From positions 1 through 35,499 of the forward strand of contig JAITOL010000167.1 in NCBI GenBank assembly GCA_031289955.1: a DNA stretch of 35,499 nt, in the 5' to 3' direction. Under the pieces are notes generated by a model. The model was not told where the DNA came from. It did not search any database and worked only from the letters and a program-made list of their open reading frames with translations. The translations under genes were made by a program, and so were the position numbers. Positions within the stretch are counted from its first letter, which is position 1, and the number at the start of each line of letters is the position of its first letter. Shown here piece after piece: positions 31,737 through 35,499 of this stretch. This DNA is from Synergistaceae bacterium. GTDB taxonomy: Bacteria; Synergistota; Synergistia; Synergistales; Synergistaceae.

Positions 31737-31767
31737 ATAAATGAGAATTATAATAATTCTCATTTAT
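31737..31767. promoter_or_regulatory. Perfect 31-bp Fur/PerR-type operator
   Basis: ATAAATGAGAATTAT (31737-31751) and ATAATTCTCATTTAT (31753-31767) are exact reverse complements around one central base, the 7-1-7 geometry of Fur-family boxes. It lies 23 bases upstream of the repressor's TTG start. On the minus strand a GATAAT-like -10 lies just upstream, so a bound repressor would cover the promoter or start site. Confidence 0.85.
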
Positions 31768-31818
31768 ATTATCATATAGACTCCTCGATTTGTACAGTGA
31801 GGATTTCTATAAAATCGT

Positions 31819-32031
31819 TTATTTTTCCAATTCATCCATCAACGCGTCAATTTCGCGCGTCATTTCGCCCTTCTTATCGAGGTCGATCTCGAACGACGCG
31901 CGCAGCCAGTCGCCCTCTTTTGCGCCGGGAAGACAAAAGAGCGGTATCGTCACCGAACCTTCCCCGTCTCCCGGCAGGAGAGTCGCCAAGCCGCCCATTA
32001 TCCTGTCCACAAAAAATATCGCATACCGCAT
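31819..32031 (-). CDS. DUF3006-family small protein
   Basis: A 70-residue protein matching the DUF3006 pattern: FFVDRIMGGLATLL near the start, a middle LPGAKEGDWLRASFEIDLD and an acidic helical end MTREIDALMDEL. Function of the family is unknown; such genes often sit next to ComEC-like metallo-hydrolase genes, as here (36 bases apart). The frame is open upstream to 32070, but ATG 32031 has a GAGGGGG ribosome site and starts the domain. It is the last gene of the PEP-binding/secreted/MBL/DUF3006 run. Confidence 0.8.
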   Translation of the reverse strand: MRYAIFFVDRIMGGLATLLPGDGEGSVTIPLFCLPGAKEGDWLRASFEIDLDKKGEMTREIDALMDELEK

Positions 32032-32066
32032 ACAATGCCCCCTCGAAGATATGAAGGCAACCACCA

Positions 32067-32933
32067 TCACTGTTCCACTGTAACAGTGCGCCCGTCTGTC
32101 TTGATTTTTATCTCCCCATCAGAGGTGTTGAAACTGTGAGGTTTATATTTTTGCACCAGGCTCATGGCCTCGCGATGAGGATGTCCATATGAGTTGCCCT
32201 TTCCGTAGCTGAAAATGACGATATCAGGGGATACTTCACGCATCATCCGCTCGTCGATGCCGTTCGAGCTGCCGTGATGGGCCATCTTGAGAACCGAAGC
32301 CCTGGGAAACCGCGCGATGGTTCGGCGCTCATCGCGCTCCATGTCGCCGGTCATCAAAAAAGAGACTCCGCCATACGTCACGCGCAAAACGATCGAATTG
32401 TTGTTGGCGTCGCTCGCGGTTCCCCTGATAACTTGAGCCGGCGCGAGCACTTCCACAGCCACATCCCCAAACAACTCGCCGTATCCCGCCTTCGGACGCT
32501 CGAACGGTATGTGGCCGTTGCGCAGGCGGTCGAGCATGGAGCGCTGCGCCTCGGAACCGTGATTATATCCGCTGTCCCAGAAACGCCCAACCTCGAACGC
32601 ATTTATGACGTCGACCATGCCTCCTATGTGATCCTCGTGAGGGTGGGTCGCGACCAATACGTCTATTTTCCTTACGCCGAGATTTCGAAGGCGGGACACA
32701 AGGGTTGCCCCCGATTTTTTGGTTCCGGCGTCGACGAGCACATTCTCTCCGCCCGGCAGACGAAACAGAAAGGAATCCGCCTGTCCCACATCGAAGGCGT
32801 ACATGACAAACCCGTCGTCGCCTGAAAAAAAACTCGGTATCTCGACGGCCGACAGCAGAACGGCCGCAGTGATGAGAATGGCGCGTATGAGAAACGTTAT
32901 TCTGTTATTTTTATTGCGACGCGCTCCGCTCAA
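32067..32933 (-). CDS. ComEC-like metallo-beta-lactamase-fold hydrolase
   Basis: A 288-residue protein with one N-terminal membrane helix (about 13-30) and an exported-facing metallo-beta-lactamase fold similar to the C-terminal domain of ComEC/Rec2. Metal ligands are in THPHEDHIGG (His97, His99, Asp101, His102); other landmarks are YAFDVGQADSFLFRLPGGENVLVDAG, NNNSIVLRVTYGGVSFLMTGDME and MAHHGSSNGIDERMM. ComEC itself has a large channel domain that is lacking. The likely activity is hydrolysis of phosphodiesters (DNA end or nucleotide) outside the inner membrane. TTG 32933 overlaps the preceding stop by four bases (TTGA). Confidence 0.85.
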   Translation of the reverse strand: MSGARRNKNNRITFLIRAILITAAVLLSAVEIPSFFSGDDGFVMYAFDVGQADSFLFRLPGGENVLVDAGTKKSGATLVSRLRNLGVRKIDVLVATHPHEDHIGGMVDVINAFEVGRFWDSGYNHGSEAQRSMLDRLRNGHIPFERPKAGYGELFGDVAVEVLAPAQVIRGTASDANNNSIVLRVTYGGVSFLMTGDMERDERRTIARFPRASVLKMAHHGSSNGIDERMMREVSPDIVIFSYGKGNSYGHPHREAMSLVQKYKPHSFNTSDGEIKIKTDGRTVTVEQ

Positions 32934-33406
32934 CGACGCTTCAGAAAACCTATATACTGATAGAACAGCACGGACTGGTCGTCCGGCTCAGGGCTGAACA
33001 TTATCGCCACATCGGTGAAGCGCCACATGTAGTCGTCTCCGTTGAGCAATGTCTCACGGCCAAACATCTCGTGGGCGCTATCCAAAAGAGCCGCCTTGTT
33101 TTTGTCGCCCTTCGCCACGACCGCCACCATCGACAGCTTTCCGTCGACGAAGATATATTCTATATTATCGAGCTCCGCGCTGCCAAACGTCAGATCCTCG
33201 TTTTTTCTTCGGCACGTTATCCGGCTCCCGTCCTCTTCCCGGTACTGCTCCACCATATCCGGCAGGCCGATCAGAGCCTGCTGCCACTTTATACCCCTGA
33301 AATCGGCGGGTTCCGCGCCCGGATCCGCCATATACTCCTCGCCGGCATAGGCAAACGATACTTGCGGCAACAATGACAACAAGAGAAAACATATTATTTT
33401 TTTCAA
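32930..33406 (-). CDS. Small secreted protein, unknown function
   Basis: A 158-residue protein. The frame reaches 33448, but TTG 33406 has a GGAGG ribosome site and starts a signal sequence (MKKIICFLLLSLLPQVSFAYA, residues 1-20). The mature domain (about 130 residues) shows ADFRGIKWQQALIGLPDMV, NIEYIFVDGKLSMVAVVAKGD and MWRFTDVAIMFSPEPD, a short alpha/beta pattern seen in small periplasmic proteins with no assigned function. It is between the PEP-binding protein gene (80-base gap) and the metallo-hydrolase gene (4-base overlap), so it is probably made with the hydrolase. Confidence 0.7.
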   Translation of the reverse strand: MKKIICFLLLSLLPQVSFAYAGEEYMADPGAEPADFRGIKWQQALIGLPDMVEQYREEDGSRITCRRKNEDLTFGSAELDNIEYIFVDGKLSMVAVVAKGDKNKAALLDSAHEMFGRETLLNGDDYMWRFTDVAIMFSPEPDDQSVLFYQYIGFLKRR

Positions 33407-33486
33407 TAACAGGCGCCTCCGGGCAAAATTTTCCACAACATTTACCATATTAATATATAGCTGAAAGAAACAATTCGATCAGATAT

Positions 33487-35199
33487 TCAGGACGAAATAA
33501 TTATGCCCGATTCGATCTCTCCGTCGAGATAGGCGGAGAAAGAGCCCTTGTATATGCGAAGGGCAGGATGTCCTCCCACTTCATAGGGCATCGAGTCGAG
33601 CCATGCCGTGTTATATCTGTTGCCGCCCTGCCTGCCGAACACGGGCAGATATAGAATGCCGTCGCAGTCCATATCCAGGAAAAAGTGGGTTCCGAACGAC
33701 AGCTCCGGCGAAAAATTGAGATCCGGCACGCTTATTTCGGCGAGAACGCCGCAGTTGCATATCTCGTCATACCTGATCGGCACGCCCAGCGCCGGATTAC
33801 GGCTGCCCCATCTGCCCGGGCCGGCCAGAATATACTTCGTTCCGGCGAGTTTTTTGTTTATCTCCCCAACGGCGCGGGCCGCGCCGGAGGGATCCCAGTT
33901 GCTCTTGTAGAGTTTGGCGTCGACATATACGAGACGCGTCACGCCTTCGAGCATGCCGTTGCTCACCATCCGGTCGCCCATGAAAATCACCCGCTCATCG
34001 GGAACGTCCGGCAGTTCCACCTTGCCCAGCTCATCATACGATGCCAGCGGGCGCATCTGAAGGACGCGGAGCCGCTTCTCCGGTTCCGTCTCGTACGTGA
34101 ATTCTATGTCGACGGGAAATCCCGCCGTGCCCTCCATATGCCTCAGAAGCGCCTTGGCGGTATCGAACAGCCCGCGCTCCCGCACATGCAGCTCCGGGAA
34201 CGAAAATATCGGGCGCACAGGAACCTCCGGATCGGCCATCGTCGAGTACAGAAAGTCGTCGCCGTAGTTCTGCACGTATACGCCGTAATTTTTGTGTTCT
34301 TTCTGCAGAAACCGACCGAACATGGAAAGGGATCCCGTGAGGAACGCGCCATGCTCGGTGTCTATGTAATCGAAATACTCCTGGCTCGCCTCGGCTATCC
34401 GGGACGGGAGACTGCCTTCGGGGCGCAGCGACGGATTTGTGAGGTAAAATGTCCGGGCGGCGCAACGATCGACCGTCCTGGTGCCAAGCCCGAAACAGAG
34501 CCTCATGAGCCCGTCCTCTTTTTTTATCCTCGGGTTCGGGCGTCTGAAGACGCGCGAAAAGAGCGTGCCCGCCAGCTCCGGATAGAAATAACCCCCATGT
34601 TTTTTCCCGGAGACGGACTGGATCATCACAGCCATAGATTCCTCTCTGTGGGCTTTGCCGTGTTTATCGCGATATGCCCTGGCCGACGGATTGAAGACGG
34701 AGGCGAACACATTTCGGATCGCCCGTTCGAGCGCGTCGTAGCGTTCGCCCCTCGATCCGCAGTTTGGGGAAAAACACGTCTGGTATTTGCCGGCGAAAGC
34801 GAGGGTCGTCGAATCCTCCAGCAGAGAGCTCGACCTGATGGCGAGCGGCGGCGAGCCTATGGCGTCGAAGCGGTCGAGCAGGCGTTCCAATTCAAACTTT
34901 ATCGGGGGAGAAAACAACGTCTGGTCGAGCGCGTCGCGCGCGCGATCCCAGTCGTCTTCGTCATAGAGCGATAAAAGGCCGCTATGCGCTATGTGATCGT
35001 CGAATATCTCGGTCGACAGCACTATGGTGAGATCGGGGAAACCTATGACTTCTTCGAGCGGCGAACCGGCCAACGCGAGACTGGCGTAAGCGAGTCCCTT
35101 CGCTTTACCGCCGCAGCGCCCCGCCCCGATTATGGTATCATTCCCGCGGAAATAGCCCTCGGCAGAGAAAGTTCCGTAATCTTCGGCCGGCAGATTCAA
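33487..35199 (-). CDS. PEP/pyruvate-binding domain protein (PPDK/PEP synthase N-terminal-like)
   Basis: A 570-residue cytoplasmic protein with the ATP-grasp nucleotide-binding part of PEP synthase/pyruvate phosphate dikinase: GAGRCGGKAKGLAYASL (about 25-41), LAIRSSSLLEDSTTLAFAGKYQTCF and, later, FPVDIEFTYETEPEKRLRVLQMRPL. The phospho-histidine and PEP-binding domains of the complete enzymes are absent. Instead a C-terminal part of about 180 residues contains KYILAGPGRWGSRNPALGVPIRYDEI and HFFLDMDC. It is probably a kinase or transferase with an unknown partner. The start at TTG 35199 (GAAGGGGGA site) is favoured over GTG 35220, which lacks a ribosome site. Divergent from the gene at 35300. 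Confidence 0.8.
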   Translation of the reverse strand: MNLPAEDYGTFSAEGYFRGNDTIIGAGRCGGKAKGLAYASLALAGSPLEEVIGFPDLTIVLSTEIFDDHIAHSGLLSLYDEDDWDRARDALDQTLFSPPIKFELERLLDRFDAIGSPPLAIRSSSLLEDSTTLAFAGKYQTCFSPNCGSRGERYDALERAIRNVFASVFNPSARAYRDKHGKAHREESMAVMIQSVSGKKHGGYFYPELAGTLFSRVFRRPNPRIKKEDGLMRLCFGLGTRTVDRCAARTFYLTNPSLRPEGSLPSRIAEASQEYFDYIDTEHGAFLTGSLSMFGRFLQKEHKNYGVYVQNYGDDFLYSTMADPEVPVRPIFSFPELHVRERGLFDTAKALLRHMEGTAGFPVDIEFTYETEPEKRLRVLQMRPLASYDELGKVELPDVPDERVIFMGDRMVSNGMLEGVTRLVYVDAKLYKSNWDPSGAARAVGEINKKLAGTKYILAGPGRWGSRNPALGVPIRYDEICNCGVLAEISVPDLNFSPELSFGTHFFLDMDCDGILYLPVFGRQGGNRYNTAWLDSMPYEVGGHPALRIYKGSFSAYLDGEIESGIIISS

Positions 35200-35299
35200 T
35201 ATTATTCCCCCTTCTCCCACAGTCGTCGCGTGTGACGCGTTTGATTATGTGGTAAACTATACCATCATATCATTTTTTGTGGAACCAGGAGGCGTAATC

Positions 35300-35499
35300 T
35301 TGAATCTCCCGCGACTCATAATTGCCGACGAACAACGTCCAGGAAAAATAATGTCAGGAGTGCTCATAGCTGCGGCGTTGAGGAATATGGGCTACAAACT
35401 GAGGCTGTTTTTGGGCAACGTCGATGAAATATCCCTCCGGCTGCTCCAATTGATCTGCAATCAGCCGGTCACGCTCCTGGATCCAACGCTGTGCGACGG
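35300..35499 (+). CDS. CbiA/CobB-like cobyrinate diamide synthase homologue, 5' part
   Basis: The frame runs off the right edge. TTG 35300 has a perfect AGGAGG site (35287-35292). The visible 66 residues align in order with the N-terminus of CbiA/CobB ATPases: RLIIADEQRPGKIMSGVL where they have a Gly-rich P-loop (SGxGKTT), then AAALRNMGYKLRLFLGNVDEI and PVTLLDPTLCDG, matching the usual LDPxL. CbiA amidates cobyrinic acid in cobalamin synthesis. Here the P-loop Gly-Lys is kept but the following Thr-Thr and the Gly-rich turn are not, so nucleotide binding may be altered. ATG 35351 is a possible later start but would remove the first strand. Only the N-terminus is seen, so family assignment is moderate. 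Confidence 0.5.
   Translation, partial: MNLPRLIIADEQRPGKIMSGVLIAAALRNMGYKLRLFLGNVDEISLRLLQLICNQPVTLLDPTLCD

Noticed and set aside
33685-34974. A 429-codon plus-strand frame opposite the PEP/pyruvate-binding gene.
   Set aside because: No recognisable domain, Arg/Gly-biased composition, and the opposite strand has clear family motifs.
1-35499. Insertion sequences, CRISPR arrays, tRNA or rRNA genes.
   Set aside because: No transposase, regularly spaced repeats, cloverleaf-type or rRNA-like sequence was recognised on either strand by reading.

Overview
The window is about 35.5 kb of one bacterial chromosome, with tightly packed genes in short operons on both strands and intergenic gaps mostly under 250 bases. 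The cell is a diderm: there is a type IV pilus secretin (PilQ), a PilM-N-O-P alignment complex, a secreted Slt-type lytic transglycosylase and periplasmic sensor domains. The GC-rich but ATA-using codon style, the fused solute-binding/permease protein, the dephospho-CoA kinase/CutA fusion and frequent TTG starts would fit Synergistota (Synergistes/Cloacibacillus-like). This placement is an inference from style, not from a marker alignment. No tRNA, rRNA, insertion sequence or CRISPR array was seen. One structural RNA, the signal recognition particle RNA, is present.

Layout. 1-471: 3' part of larB (nickel-pincer cofactor). 540-1643: divergent HxlR regulator and NAD(P)-binding reductase sharing a palindromic promoter region. 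1771-2460: small membrane ORF and a structured leader with a basic-residue-rich short ORF that contains an intrinsic terminator. 2459-4828: polar amino acid ABC importer (ATPase plus fused binding protein/permease), closed by a 22-bp-stem terminator. 4924-6581, minus strand, visibly more AT-rich: PIN toxin/antitoxin pair, the C-terminal remnant of an AAA/DUF4143 ATPase gene, a perfect 40-bp palindrome and a small membrane protein. 6572-8960 minus: radical SAM protein, XRE regulator and CitG-like protein. 8959-11488 plus: lytic transglycosylase and YbaK/ProX-type editing protein; its start codon overlaps that of citG. 11507-13374 minus: aspartate aminotransferase and LUD-domain protein.

13617-18587 plus: long-form hibernation factor; then a run of PcrA-like helicase, CoaE-CutA fusion, site-2 protease and SurE, ending in a terminator. 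18745-22814 plus: secreted von Willebrand A protein, membrane histidine kinase and OmpR-type response regulator, ending in a strong terminator. 22916-27518 minus: pilM-N-O-P-Q with its own promoter. 27697-29301 minus: gamma-glutamyltransferase. 29533-29670 plus: SRP RNA with a clear sigma-70 promoter. 29669-31714 minus: Fur/PerR-type repressor under a perfect 31-bp palindrome, CPBP protease and a secreted protein. 31819-35199 minus: PEP/pyruvate-binding protein, secreted protein, ComEC-like metallo-hydrolase and DUF3006 protein. 35300-end plus: start of a CbiA/CobB-like gene with a degenerate P-loop.

The most unusual points are the ORF-embedded terminator before the ABC importer, the 40-bp palindrome with a second copy 40 bp away beside a decapitated ATPase gene, the CATG overlap of two divergent start codons, the CoaE-CutA fusion, the vWA-kinase-regulator operon whose kinase start needs a one-base frame change, and the odd P-loop at the right edge. 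All functional calls are from reading motifs; no database search or structure calculation was run.
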